A DNA stretch of 32,473 bases. It comes from Candidatus Berkelbacteria bacterium (lineage in GTDB: Bacteria > Patescibacteriota > UBA1384 > XYA2-FULL-43-10 > CAINNR01). A program made the position numbers and the translations under genes. Below are positions 1 through 7,122 of this stretch, in pieces; position 1 is the first letter of the stretch; each line of letters opens with the position of its first letter. The stretch covers positions 1 through 32,473 of the forward strand of contig JAPLVG010000013.1 of the NCBI GenBank assembly GCA_026397235.1. Reading direction: 5' to 3'. The notes below the pieces were generated by a model. The model saw nothing but the letters and a program-made list of their open reading frames with translations. It had not been told where the DNA came from and searched no databases.

Positions 1-2526
1 TAGCTCATCCAAATATTCTTCTACCTGCTCGCGCGAAGTTGCGTATTTCTCTCTGGAGCAGGCCAAGACGGCCTTTTTGACCTCTTCACTACCTTCGATA
101 TCCAAAGGAACTGTGACACCGGAAAAAGCATTCTCGCTAGCTTCATTACTAACCTTCATGTAGAAATGATAAGGGGCTAAGTTTACAATATCGCCCGGCT
201 CAACTTCCGGTTCCATAAACGGTAAGATAAATTTTTCATCATCCGGACTGGCTTTCAAACAAATTATCGTGTTGGCATTACCGGCAACGATTTGTAATAT
301 TTTTTCATCATCGACCTGGGCAATATTCTGATGCGAAGCAATTAGACCGATACGAAACTTTCTACCTTCACTGGTAATCTCCGAAAATCTTGGCGTGGCA
401 AAGTTTTGAAACTCATCAACATAGAGGAAGAAATCCCGTCTTTTGTTTTCCGCAATCTTTGTTCGTTGATAAGCCGCCATCCAAATTATCGAGGTTAGGA
501 TTGTGCCAAAGAAAAAGCTTTGGTCCTCGCCTAAATCGCCCTTGGCTAAATTGACCAGCAATATTTTGCCCTCGTCCATGATCTGGCTAATACTAATAGT
601 GCTTTTTCCCTGAAGTAAGATATGGCGGGACATTTTAGTAGTGATGAATAAACCCAATCTTTGAGTCAACGGTGCAGTAACACTTGAGAGTTGCATTTTA
701 CCAAGCAGTGCAAACTCCTTATTCCAAAATTGTTTCAAGACCGGATCTTTAAGGGATTGAGCTGTTTTCTTTTGGAAGCTTTTATCGGTCAGTAATTTCT
801 GCAAGGTGTAGAGACTTGGGTTTTCGATCTGAAGTGCAGTTAAAGTAGCGTTTCGTAGTATATGCTCCATCCTCGGTCCCCAATATTCTTTAGCTGTTAT
901 CTTGGCAAATACCCCTATAACCGAACTGGTGATCCACTCTTCTTCGTCTTCTTTATCTAGAAACTTAACTCCAGGCGAAAGGATATTCAGCCCAATCGGC
1001 CAAGCTCTATCCGATGGATCGAAAACCACTACATCTTGTCGGCGATTCTCTGGAACGATTTCCAATAGCTCATGAAACATGTCGCCATGAGGATCAAAAA
1101 CAGCTAAGCCTTTGCCATTTAGCATGTCCTGATAGATTGCGCTTTTAAGCAGTGTCGTTTTGCCGGTACCGGTCTTGCCGATAATGTAAGTGTGCTTTCG
1201 TCTTTGCTCCAAAGTTGTGCCAATCGCTGTTTCATTTCCGGCGTAATCATTAACGCCAAATATTACATCCAAATCCGGATTCTCTTTTTTGAAAGAAAGC
1301 GGAACCGGTAATTCGCGGCTACGAACACGGGATAAGTCCTCGCTATGAACATCAGTATTAAAAGGAAAATGATATAGCGCGCCTATTTCCGAAGAAGACA
1401 GCACCAGTGATCCACCTACTCTATTTCTGAGTTTCCACAATTTAATTCGTTGAGAGACAGCTCCAAAGTAATTTCGTTTGACTATAAGTGTTTGTCCGCA
1501 TGTATGGCGGTAGCTCATAAAAGACGAACGCAAACCCTTTTCGCGCTCAGACATCTGATCTTTGCTTACTATAAGAAGAGTTCGGATACTGGCCTCAAAT
1601 AGTGGAGAACTAAGTTTTGTTTTAGACAATTCTGATAATTCTATATCAGATGGTGACGGCTCAAATTTTGTATGAGTAATTGGAAATTTGGCTTCATTAC
1701 CGGAAACAAATTCAGCCAGAAATAGAATTGGAACCATTACTACATGAGTGACAAATTCCAATATCTGAACAAAGACATTGGCCGTTCTTTGGGCCTGGGT
1801 GTTTTGCGACCAATCGATATGAGTATTACGGTGTAATACTTTCCTTAGTCTACCGGTTTCGTGTTTCAAACTGCTTTTATTGGAATGGGCCAAAGGTTTC
1901 AACACAACTTGAAGCGCTAAAAGCTCGCCGTCTTTAAGCCGTGACATATTGGAGGTCAGATACGCCAAGGGATCATGCTTGTTAAGATCTGCCTGCTCAC
2001 TCAACGGCAAACAGAAATGTTTTTGCTGACCAAATTCCAAAATCTTTACATTTTTTGAAATTGTTTGAGGTATATATTCTTTAATATGTTTGATATTCAA
2101 ATCCGGAGTGTACGCCCGCAGAGTTTTCTCAAAAGTCGAGGCATAAGATTTTGGAGCGCGGATAATGAATTGGATGCCGGTTTCTTTTCTGGAGATAATT
2201 TCAAACGATGCGGAGATCTGCCTAAGTGTTAATCTGTCTCGCCATGATCTTTGTTCCAGTAAGCCCATTATCAAGTTAAATAGCTGAGTGTTGGAAACAT
2301 TCTGAATCATTGTATCAACTGGCGGGGTGATTTCCAGAAAAGTGAAAGGTTCTTTCAAATGACGAATAAATCGGATCAGACTGGAAACAATTACAAAAAA
2401 TAGCCATAAGGCTATTAAATAGAGGGCTATGATAACTAGGCGATTGTAGAGGTCAACCATCTGGGGAGACCAAAATATACGGCTGATGCTTTGGAAGAGG
2501 GATAAATTGGAGATACTAAAATTCAT
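1..2526 (-). CDS. VirD4/TraD-like conjugative coupling ATPase (partial, C-terminus cut by window edge)
   Basis: I translated this frame directly: 842 uninterrupted codons run from ATG at 2526 to base 1, so the C-terminus lies outside the window. One membrane helix sits near residues 28-48, followed by a long soluble region. The P-loop GKTGTGKT is near residue 447, then a 'FDPHGD' segment, and a Walker B-like 'LYVDEFQNF' near residue 700 with 'LIASHQN' after it. This order is typical of VirD4/TraD/TraG coupling ATPases, which dock DNA or protein substrates at a type IV secretion channel. Such genes are common in Patescibacteria, where the transported substrate is unknown. An AGGAG lies 3 nt before the ATG. 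No other conjugation gene is visible here. Confidence 0.88.
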   Translation of the reverse strand, partial: MNFSISNLSLFQSISRIFWSPQMVDLYNRLVIIALYLIALWLFFVIVSSLIRFIRHLKEPFTFLEITPPVDTMIQNVSNTQLFNLIMGLLEQRSWRDRLTLRQISASFEIISRKETGIQFIIRAPKSYASTFEKTLRAYTPDLNIKHIKEYIPQTISKNVKILEFGQQKHFCLPLSEQADLNKHDPLAYLTSNMSRLKDGELLALQVVLKPLAHSNKSSLKHETGRLRKVLHRNTHIDWSQNTQAQRTANVFVQILEFVTHVVMVPILFLAEFVSGNEAKFPITHTKFEPSPSDIELSELSKTKLSSPLFEASIRTLLIVSKDQMSEREKGLRSSFMSYRHTCGQTLIVKRNYFGAVSQRIKLWKLRNRVGGSLVLSSSEIGALYHFPFNTDVHSEDLSRVRSRELPVPLSFKKENPDLDVIFGVNDYAGNETAIGTTLEQRRKHTYIIGKTGTGKTTLLKSAIYQDMLNGKGLAVFDPHGDMFHELLEIVPENRRQDVVVFDPSDRAWPIGLNILSPGVKFLDKEDEEEWITSSVIGVFAKITAKEYWGPRMEHILRNATLTALQIENPSLYTLQKLLTDKSFQKKTAQSLKDPVLKQFWNKEFALLGKMQLSSVTAPLTQRLGLFITTKMSRHILLQGKSTISISQIMDEGKILLVNLAKGDLGEDQSFFFGTILTSIIWMAAYQRTKIAENKRRDFFLYVDEFQNFATPRFSEITSEGRKFRIGLIASHQNIAQVDDEKILQIVAGNANTIICLKASPDDEKFILPFMEPEVEPGDIVNLAPYHFYMKVSNEASENAFSGVTVPLDIEGSEEVKKAVLACSREKYATSREQVEEYLDEL

Positions 2527-2842
2527 ATGCTCCTGACCCGCCTCCTTATTCTCATTGTTATTATGTTGTTATTAATGGTTTAGCATATACTAGGCAGAGA
2601 TGTAAAGAAGTGAGCTCATTAAACTCACTGGCAAAAGCGAGGCAAGGTTGCAAACAAAAAACCCAATCGTGAAGATTGAGTGTTTTGTTGAAGCAGCGTC
2701 TTATGAATCGATGATCCGAAGCTTAAGCTCCGGAAACTCCAGAGGAACACAACGGCGAAACGTAAGATATTATTGCATGCTTCAAAAATTATCTTAGTAC
2801 ATTTATGCCAAGAAGTAAAAGTATTTATATATAAAAGAAATA
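2527..2842. other. Intergenic region with possible minus-strand small RNA
   Basis: No convincing protein gene. Read on the minus strand, the stretch from about 2790 to 2656 holds a near-perfect palindrome (2716-2733, core AAGCTTAAGCT) and ends in the terminator at 2656-2680. This could be a small structured RNA, but it matches no family I recognise. An 81-codon minus frame spans it, but its composition does not look like a protein. Confidence 0.25.
2656..2680 (-). terminator. Rho-independent terminator (minus)
   Basis: Arms 2662-2668 and 2674-2680 pair with one mismatch around a 5-nt loop. The A-run at 2656-2661 gives six U's on the minus transcript. It would end a minus-strand transcript from upstream, with no protein gene visible to serve. 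Confidence 0.5.
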
Positions 2843-2888
2843 TTACGAACTCGTAAATGTTTATTGCCATACCATAAAATGGTATAAT
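2843..2888 (+). promoter_or_regulatory. Palindromic operators overlapping a TATAAT box
   Basis: Two palindromes lie side by side: TTACGA-ac-TCGTAA (2843-2856) and ATACCAT-aaa-ATGGTAT (2869-2885). The second overlaps a consensus -10 box TATAAT at 2883-2888 on the plus strand. The -35 at the right spacing is poor. This looks like a repressible upstream promoter for the fic gene; the regulator is unknown. Confidence 0.4.
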
Positions 2889-2934
2889 TTATTTGAAATA
2901 GCTAACTCAAATGTCATTGAATTATAATAATTAC

Positions 2935-3008
2935 CGTGAATATATGACCAAAATAGACTATATTCACGCTATATTGACATTATATCGTGAATATGATAAT
3001 ATCTAAAC
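2935..3008 (+). promoter_or_regulatory. fic promoter with three operator half-sites, leaderless start
   Basis: A perfect -35 TTGACA (2974-2979) and TAATAT (2997-3002) are 17 nt apart. The expected transcription start falls on or beside the ATG at 3009, so the mRNA is probably leaderless; no Shine-Dalgarno site is present. An inverted pair CGTGAATATA (2935-2944) and TATATTCACG (2959-2968) precedes it. A third half-site, CGTGAATAT (2986-2994), sits between the -35 and -10, where a bound repressor would block RNA polymerase. Autoregulation by the Fic protein's C-terminal winged-helix-like region is possible but only inferred. Confidence 0.6.
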
Positions 3009-3884
3009 ATGATCAACAAAGACATTAAACAAAAAATTAACGACCTGAAGAAGCAGTATGATACTTTGAAAATCGGCAAAGGTTCTCTTTTGGCTATGCT
3101 AGCTGAGGCTGAGATTCCAGAGTCAGTTTATAACTCAAACGCAATCGAAAACTCAACCCTAACTATCGAAGAAACTGAAAAGATCCTGCTAGAACTTGAA
3201 GTTGCACGTAAAGTATCGGCTAGAGAAGTTTATGAAGCTAAAAATTAGGCCAGAGTTTTTGAATATATCAAGAACAAAACTCTAAGTAGCGACTTAAACG
3301 AAGAATTGATCTTGTTTTTACACAAGATGCTGATTTCCGGAATTGATGACGAGATTGCTGGTAGATTCAGAACTACAGGGGAATATGTTCGAGTTGGAAC
3401 GCACATTGCGCCGGCACCGGAACATGTGGCAACTATGGTTGAATCGGCACTTCTAGATTATTCCGGCGATCACATGTCTTATTTTCTAGAAAAGATTGCT
3501 AAATTCCATTTGGAATTCGAGCATATTCATCCTTTCTGTGATGGTAATGGCCGGATCGGCAGAGTTTTGATTAATTATCTCCTGCTACAGACTGGTTTTC
3601 CACCTGTAATTATTCGTGATAAGGAGAAACATCTATATTACAAAACTTTTCAGGAATATAAAGAAAACAAAAAAACTGCAGATATGGAAAAAGTTCTCTA
3701 TCTTGCACTATTGGAATCTTTACATAAAAGAGTCGCTTATTTGGAAGGTCACAAGATTACTTCACTTTCTGAGTACGCAAAAAATACAAAACAGCCCTTG
3801 AACGTGCTTCTAAATATGGCAAAGCGTCAGACTCTGGCGGCATTCAGAGAAAAAGGAGTCTGGAAAATCGGGCAAAGCAATTAA
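3009..3884 (+). pseudogene. fic: Fic/DOC family protein (AMPylase-like), interrupted by an in-frame TAG
   Basis: Codons 1-79 and the frame from 3249 to 3884 are in the same phase, separated only by TAG at 3246-3248. The text on both sides of the stop reads as one Fic protein of about 291 residues. The N-terminal part carries the inhibitory helix motif SNAIEN (S-x3-E-N), as in class II Fic proteins that block their own ATP site. The catalytic motif HPFCDGNGR is intact downstream, and a winged-helix-like tail follows. Fic enzymes usually transfer AMP from ATP to Ser, Thr or Tyr of a target. A single nonsense mutation is the simplest reading; stop readthrough or a sequencing error remain possible. 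Downstream re-initiation at 3306 would give a catalytic domain lacking the inhibitory helix. Confidence 0.82.
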
Positions 3885-3893
3885 TCTCTTTCT

Positions 3894-3932
3894 CGTATCA
3901 AAATGATACGATTAAAGTGGCAAATTGATACG
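3894..3932. repeat. GTATCA palindrome plus third half-site downstream of fic
   Basis: CGTATCA-aaa-TGATACG (3894-3910) is a perfect palindrome and a further TGATACG follows at 3926-3932. The layout, an inverted pair plus one direct copy, mirrors the different operator set in front of fic. It could regulate transcription toward the DGR, but no strong promoter is visible beside it. From 3933 to 4110 I see only AT-rich DNA, a possible -10 TATACT at 4024-4029 and an SD-like AAGGAGGG at 4068-4075 with no good start codon after it. Confidence 0.4.
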
Positions 3933-4110
3933 ATAATTTCTAGGAAAATCCCAGTTGCTATTAATTTTAATTTTTGGCATTTACAACAAAATTACAAATG
4001 ATGTATTATTAATTCAGTTGTTGTATACTTAAAATAATCATTTCAGAGATCGTGTTTTCAGGTAGCTAAGGAGGGAATATTAAGTTAGGCGGGAACCAAA
4101 AAATCTTAAA

Positions 4111-4157
4111 TCGAGTTCGAAGTTCCGAACTCGAGAGAGAGAGAGAGAGAGAGAGAG
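4111..4157 (+). repeat. Hairpin-(GA)12 element upstream of the DGR target gene
   Basis: TCGAGTTCG (4111-4119) pairs perfectly with CGAACTCGA (4126-4134) across a 6-nt loop. The right arm runs into a 25-nt tract (GA)12G at 4133-4157. The same stem and tract recur inside the RT gene at 6386-6434. In the untranslated leader its length could affect folding of the RNA or spacing to the terminator at 4211. See the matching finding. Confidence 0.85.
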
Positions 4158-4210
4158 TAAAAGACTCTCCGATTTCGTGTCTAAGCTTAAATACAGAGCA
4201 AATAATTTAA

Positions 4211-4233
4211 GCGCCCTTTTAGGGTGTTTTTTT
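4211..4233 (+). terminator. Terminator or attenuator in the target-gene leader
   Basis: GCGCCC (4211-4216) pairs with GGGTGT (4222-4227), two of the six pairs being G-U, followed by T7. It lies 53 nt before the target ATG and after the (GA)12 element. It either ends an upstream transcript or attenuates transcription into the DGR. Confidence 0.55.
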
Positions 4234-4286
4234 AGTATTAATAATTTAGCAAATGATACATCAGCAAATGTAAATTGGAGGCAAAT

Positions 4287-5129
4287 ATGAAAAACAAGAG
4301 CAAGCTCTTCATTATAGTTGCGGCAGTCTTGCTGTGCGCCGGCAGTTTCGGGGCTTATAAAGTTTTTGCCGAACAATCCGGCAGTACTCCGGAATCAAAC
4401 GCAACTTCGCGGATAAAAACACTCTATACAGATCTGACAAGTTTAACATATGGCTCCGATACCGACACGCCCGACTGGGGAGCTTATTGGAACCGCATCA
4501 AGACCGCTGCCAAATGGGTGCCTACTGGTAATGTTGCAGTTGGAGATGTTCGCTCGGGCAAAACATTTTATAACGCTAATCGCAGCGTTCAAACCGGTAA
4601 CTGGTCGCCGGCTTCCGGCAGTCCCTGCCCAACTCAGCAGTACTATGATGGGCACGCTTCAGCTACGCAGGGGAACAACTGTTCTCTAACCTGGACGACC
4701 AATCCCGCTCCGGTTGCAGGCGACGACAACCACGCAGGCAATACCAACAAAGATCCGCTGACTGGTTTAACCTGGAGTCAATACCTTAAGAATAATGCGG
4801 GAGTCATACAATTTGTTTCATCGTCCGGATCTTCCTGGACTTGGGACGCGAGCGGAGCAGCTAATGTAGCCGTTGGGAATAAAACTGCCGCACAGCTTTG
4901 TAATAGCAGCGCCAATCCTGCCGGTGCAGGCGTTTGGAGATTGCCAACCGAAAAGGAATTGATGCAGGCCTATATTGACGGTGCCTTTTGGAATCTGACG
5001 CAGCCATCTTACTATTACTGGTCATTGACGGAGTACTATAGCACGCTCGCGTACAACGTGTACCTGAATGACGGCACCACGAACTACAGTAGTAAGACGA
5101 ATGGCTACTCTGTTCGTTGTGTCCGGTAA
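4287..5129 (+). CDS. DGR target: secreted DUF1566/C-type-lectin-like variable protein
   Basis: The 280-residue protein starts at ATG 4287, five nt after GGAGG; an upstream TTG in frame overlaps that ribosome site and is not the start. Residues 1-28 form a Sec signal peptide ending in KVFA, so the protein is exported. Residues 82-106 resemble the 'GDVRSGKTFY' linker found in tail- and surface-type proteins. Residues 155-280 match the DUF1566/Lcl fold (TGLTWSQYL, WRLPTEKEL, closing SVRCVR), a known form of the C-type-lectin-like scaffold used by DGR targets. The VR encodes residues 243-280. Eleven residues are diversified: 243, 250, 251, 254, 259, 264, 267, 268, 269, 274 and 275; all are Asn in the template, and six are Tyr here. 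It is probably a surface binder whose ligand changes. Confidence 0.9.
   Translation: MKNKSKLFIIVAAVLLCAGSFGAYKVFAEQSGSTPESNATSRIKTLYTDLTSLTYGSDTDTPDWGAYWNRIKTAAKWVPTGNVAVGDVRSGKTFYNANRSVQTGNWSPASGSPCPTQQYYDGHASATQGNNCSLTWTTNPAPVAGDDNHAGNTNKDPLTGLTWSQYLKNNAGVIQFVSSSGSSWTWDASGAANVAVGNKTAAQLCNSSANPAGAGVWRLPTEKELMQAYIDGAFWNLTQPSYYYWSLTEYYSTLAYNVYLNDGTTNYSSKTNGYSVRCVR
5012..5126 (+). repeat. DGR variable repeat (VR)
   Basis: This 115-nt stretch aligns without gaps to the TR at 5856-5970. I count 13 differences, at 5013, 5034, 5037, 5046, 5047, 5061, 5077, 5085, 5089, 5092, 5106, 5109 and 5110; every one is an A in the TR. None of the 73 non-A template positions differs. The next base differs the other way (T here, C in the TR), making the TAA stop and marking the boundary of the initiation-of-homing region. 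The last 15 shared bases carry no substitutions. Confidence 0.97.
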
Positions 5130-5159
5130 CGCTGGGTGATTAATAATTTGATTATTTTC

Positions 5160-5172
5160 CCGCCGAAGGCGG
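5160..5172 (+). other. Short hairpin downstream of VR
   Basis: CCGCC-gaa-GGCGG lies 33 nt past the VR and before avd. In studied DGRs a hairpin just downstream of the VR raises homing efficiency. This one is smaller than the classical type, so the role is only suggested. Confidence 0.4.
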
Positions 5173-5188
5173 TCGAGCGAAAATTTTT

Positions 5189-5536
5189 ATGGCCAGATAT
5201 GAGCATTTACCAATCTACAAAAGCGTTTATGACATCAATTTATACTTTTTCCGCTTAGCTAGAGGATTTCCGAAAGATTACAAATATGGATTAGCACAGG
5301 AAATTGAAGGTTTGCTTACCGAATTGATGGACATTATCGTTGAAGCCAACAACATAGAAGACAAAACCAATAAATTAAAGGAGGGCTTAGTAGCGATTGA
5401 GAGAATTAAGTTCAAGGCCAGGATGCTGCATGATTTGAAGGCAATGAATATAAAGAGTTACAAGTTTTTCTTCGAGCAGCTGATTGAAATATCAAAGCAG
5501 TTCGAAAAATGGCTGAGTTGGTCAAAAGCACATTAA
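5189..5536 (+). CDS. avd: Accessory variability determinant (Avd), four-helix-bundle protein
   Basis: This 115-residue, highly charged, all-helical protein lies between the VR and the template RNA, the usual place of avd. Its text (YKSVYDINLYFF, LAQEIEGLLTELMDIIVEAN, then ERIKFKARMLHDLKAM) fits the Avd/23S-intervening-sequence four-helix family, and the size fits too. Avd forms a basic pentamer that binds the DGR RNA and the RT and is needed for mutagenic cDNA synthesis. No clear ribosome site precedes ATG 5189, so it may depend on translation of the target gene 60 nt upstream. It is intact, unlike the RT. Confidence 0.88.
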   Translation: MARYEHLPIYKSVYDINLYFFRLARGFPKDYKYGLAQEIEGLLTELMDIIVEANNIEDKTNKLKEGLVAIERIKFKARMLHDLKAMNIKSYKFFFEQLIEISKQFEKWLSWSKAH

Positions 5537-5855
5537 AATTTTAGGTAGAAAAGGGCACTGATGCCTGTCTCACAACTGCATCTGATAACTGCGAACAGTT
5601 TATTTCGGCTGCGAAACACGAATTGCTTCTCAAGATAGAATGATCTATCTTTCGTCGCATTTCCCGTTTCTCGCTCGAAATATTCCCGTTCTCGTTTCAA
5701 GAGGAGTTATGAGACAGGCATCCGCAAGAACCGTTCGTATTTGCGCAAGCTTATGATCGGGAGTGCGACTGCCCCGTTACGGCTGCCGCCCCGCAAGGGA
5801 TAAACGCAAATTTTTCTGCTTCGCTTGCCGGAGATGAAAAATTGAGCAACAAAAG
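5537..5855 (+). ncRNA. Structured DGR RNA leader between avd and TR
   Basis: There is no protein gene here, but the region is rich in pairing. A perfect 13-bp inverted repeat (5560-5572 with 5710-5722) encloses about 137 nt. Inside it AAGATAG (5632-5638) pairs with CTATCTT (5645-5651). A second domain is closed by ATTTGCG (5739-5745) with CGCAAAT (5805-5811). In the Bordetella phage DGR, sequence upstream of the TR folds and is needed for RT-Avd assembly and priming; by analogy this is the 5' part of the template RNA. Its ends are not visible. Confidence 0.6.
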
Positions 5856-5970
5856 CAATTACTGGTCATTGACGGAGAACAATAGCACGAACGCGTACAA
5901 CGTGAACCTGAATGACGGCAACACGAACAACAATAATAAGACGAATGGCAACAATGTTCGTTGTGTCCGG
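5856..5970 (+). repeat. DGR template repeat (TR)
   Basis: This 115-nt copy has 42 adenines, grouped as AAC and AAT codons that would read as Asn in the VR frame. Such codons are typical of TRs because adenine mutation there reaches many amino acids without creating stops. It is followed by C at 5971 where the VR has T, then by a short shared AACG. It lies about 75 nt before the RT start, in the same orientation. Confidence 0.97.
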
Positions 5971-6006
5971 CAACGGGGATGCCTTTTCTGCCTAAAATAA
6001 AGATAG

Positions 6007-6031
6007 ATTGCCGCGCCTTCGGGCTCGCAAT
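6007..6031. repeat. REP-like palindrome at the RT 5' end
   Basis: ATTGC (6007-6011) and GCAAT (6027-6031) enclose GCC-TTCG-GGC (6015-6024). The 'ATTGC...GCAATGACA' form is a dispersed palindromic repeat seen in many bacterial genomes. It overlaps the candidate ATG at 6030, which is why I prefer the start at 6045. Confidence 0.6.
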
Positions 6032-6044
6032 GACAATAAAAACG

Positions 6045-7122
6045 ATGGAAACATACTTTACTTACGAAAATTTATATAAAGCTTATCTAGATTGCCGAAA
6101 AAGAAAATCGATGAGTTTTTACGCCATGAAGTTTGCTGAAAATTTAGAGGAAAATTTGCTAATGCTTGAAAAACAATTACAAAATCGAACCTATCGTCCA
6201 GGCAGCTCAATTGCTTTCATCGTTGAGAAGCCAAAAATTCGAGAGATTTTCGCTGCCGATTTTCGCGACAGGGTTGTCCACCATCTTTTATATAATTACC
6301 TATCACCGATTTTCGAAAAATCTTTCATTTACGATTCTTGGGCTTGCCGAAAAGGCAAGGGAACGCACAAAGCGATGCTTCGGCTTCGAGGGTTCGCGGG
6401 CGAACTCGAGAGAGAGAGAGAGAGAGAGAGAGAGCATGACGCGCCAAAATTTCTACCTCAAAATGGATATTAAAAGCTTTTTTACCAGCATAGACCAGCG
6501 GATTTTGTATGGTTTGGTGACAAAAAGGATTAAAAACAAGGAAATCTTGTGGCTGACCGAAGTTATTATTTTTCACGATTGTGTCAGAGACGCTGCGCCG
6601 AAAGTGCAAAGCCAACCGAGCTTATTTGCCAAATTACCTGTGGATAAGTCATTATTTACTGCCAAAAAAGGAAAAGGATTGCCAATTGGCAATTTGACCA
6701 GTCAGTTTTTCGCCAATGTTTATATGAATGAGATTGATCAGTTTGCAAAGCACAGCTTGAAAGCCAAGTATTATATCCGTTATGTCGACGACTTTCTGAT
6801 TTTAGATACAAATGTTAAAAATCTGGAAAGGTGTCGAGATAAAATTACCGCATTTGCGCGTGAAAAATTAGAGTTAAGAGTTCACCCTGGCAAACAATTC
6901 ATTAGAGAGATTAATACTGGAATTGATTTTGTCGGATACATTGTTCGCGCTGATTACACCTTGATAAGAAAAAGAATTGTCGGCGAATGGAGGAGAAAGA
7001 TGGAGCGAACAGAAAATCCTGAGAAGAAGCAAATAATATTTGATTCGTATATGGCTCACAGCATTTGGGCCAATGCTTTCGGGCTAAGTCAAAAAATGGC
7101 TAATTTCGCAAAAATTTCATGA
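6045..7122 (+). CDS. DGR reverse transcriptase, reading frame broken at a (GA)13 tract
   Basis: The N-terminal part (6045 to about 6434) starts METYFTYENLYKAYLDCRKR and holds 'PKIREIFAADFRDRVVHHLL' and 'RKGKGTHKA'. The C-terminal part, in the +1 phase up to 7122, holds 'YLKMDIKSFF', the DGR-type motif IGNLTSQ (in place of the usual QGxxxSP) and the catalytic YVDDF. Together they make one RT of about 359 residues. The two frames meet only at the GA tract 6408-6434; as read, frame one ends at 6473. One more GA unit, or two fewer, would fuse them. An ATG at 6436 just after the tract could restart the second part. The enzyme should copy the TR RNA into adenine-mutated cDNA for the VR. It is either phase-variably off, decayed, or misassembled. 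Confidence 0.92.
6386..6434 (+). repeat. Hairpin-(GA)13 element inside the RT gene
   Basis: TCGA (6386-6389) and GTTCG (6392-6396), separated by a GG bulge, pair with CGAACTCGA (6401-6409). A 27-nt (GA)13G tract follows at 6408-6434. In the first frame it encodes Glu-Arg repeats between the conserved 'GTHKA' and 'YLKMDIK' blocks, where other DGR RTs have only a short variable loop. Its stem matches the element at 4111-4157. Confidence 0.9.

Noticed and set aside
2625-2870. 81-codon minus ORF
   Set aside because: No family-like text, spans a terminator and palindromes; more likely chance or an RNA.
3246-3248. Recoded TAG as an alternative genetic code
   Set aside because: Other genes in the window do not carry internal TAG, so a single mutation or error is simpler.
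4068-4209. Leader peptide through the (GA)12 tract behind AAGGAGGG
   Set aside because: An open frame exists but has no acceptable start codon at the right spacing.
5961-6044. N-terminal extension of the RT from TTG 5961 or ATG 6030
   Set aside because: It starts inside the TR or a REP-like palindrome; ATG 6045 gives the expected family start.
6325-6615. Minus ORF rich in Leu-Ser repeats
   Set aside because: It is the antisense of the GA tract inside the RT; same for 4080-4376.
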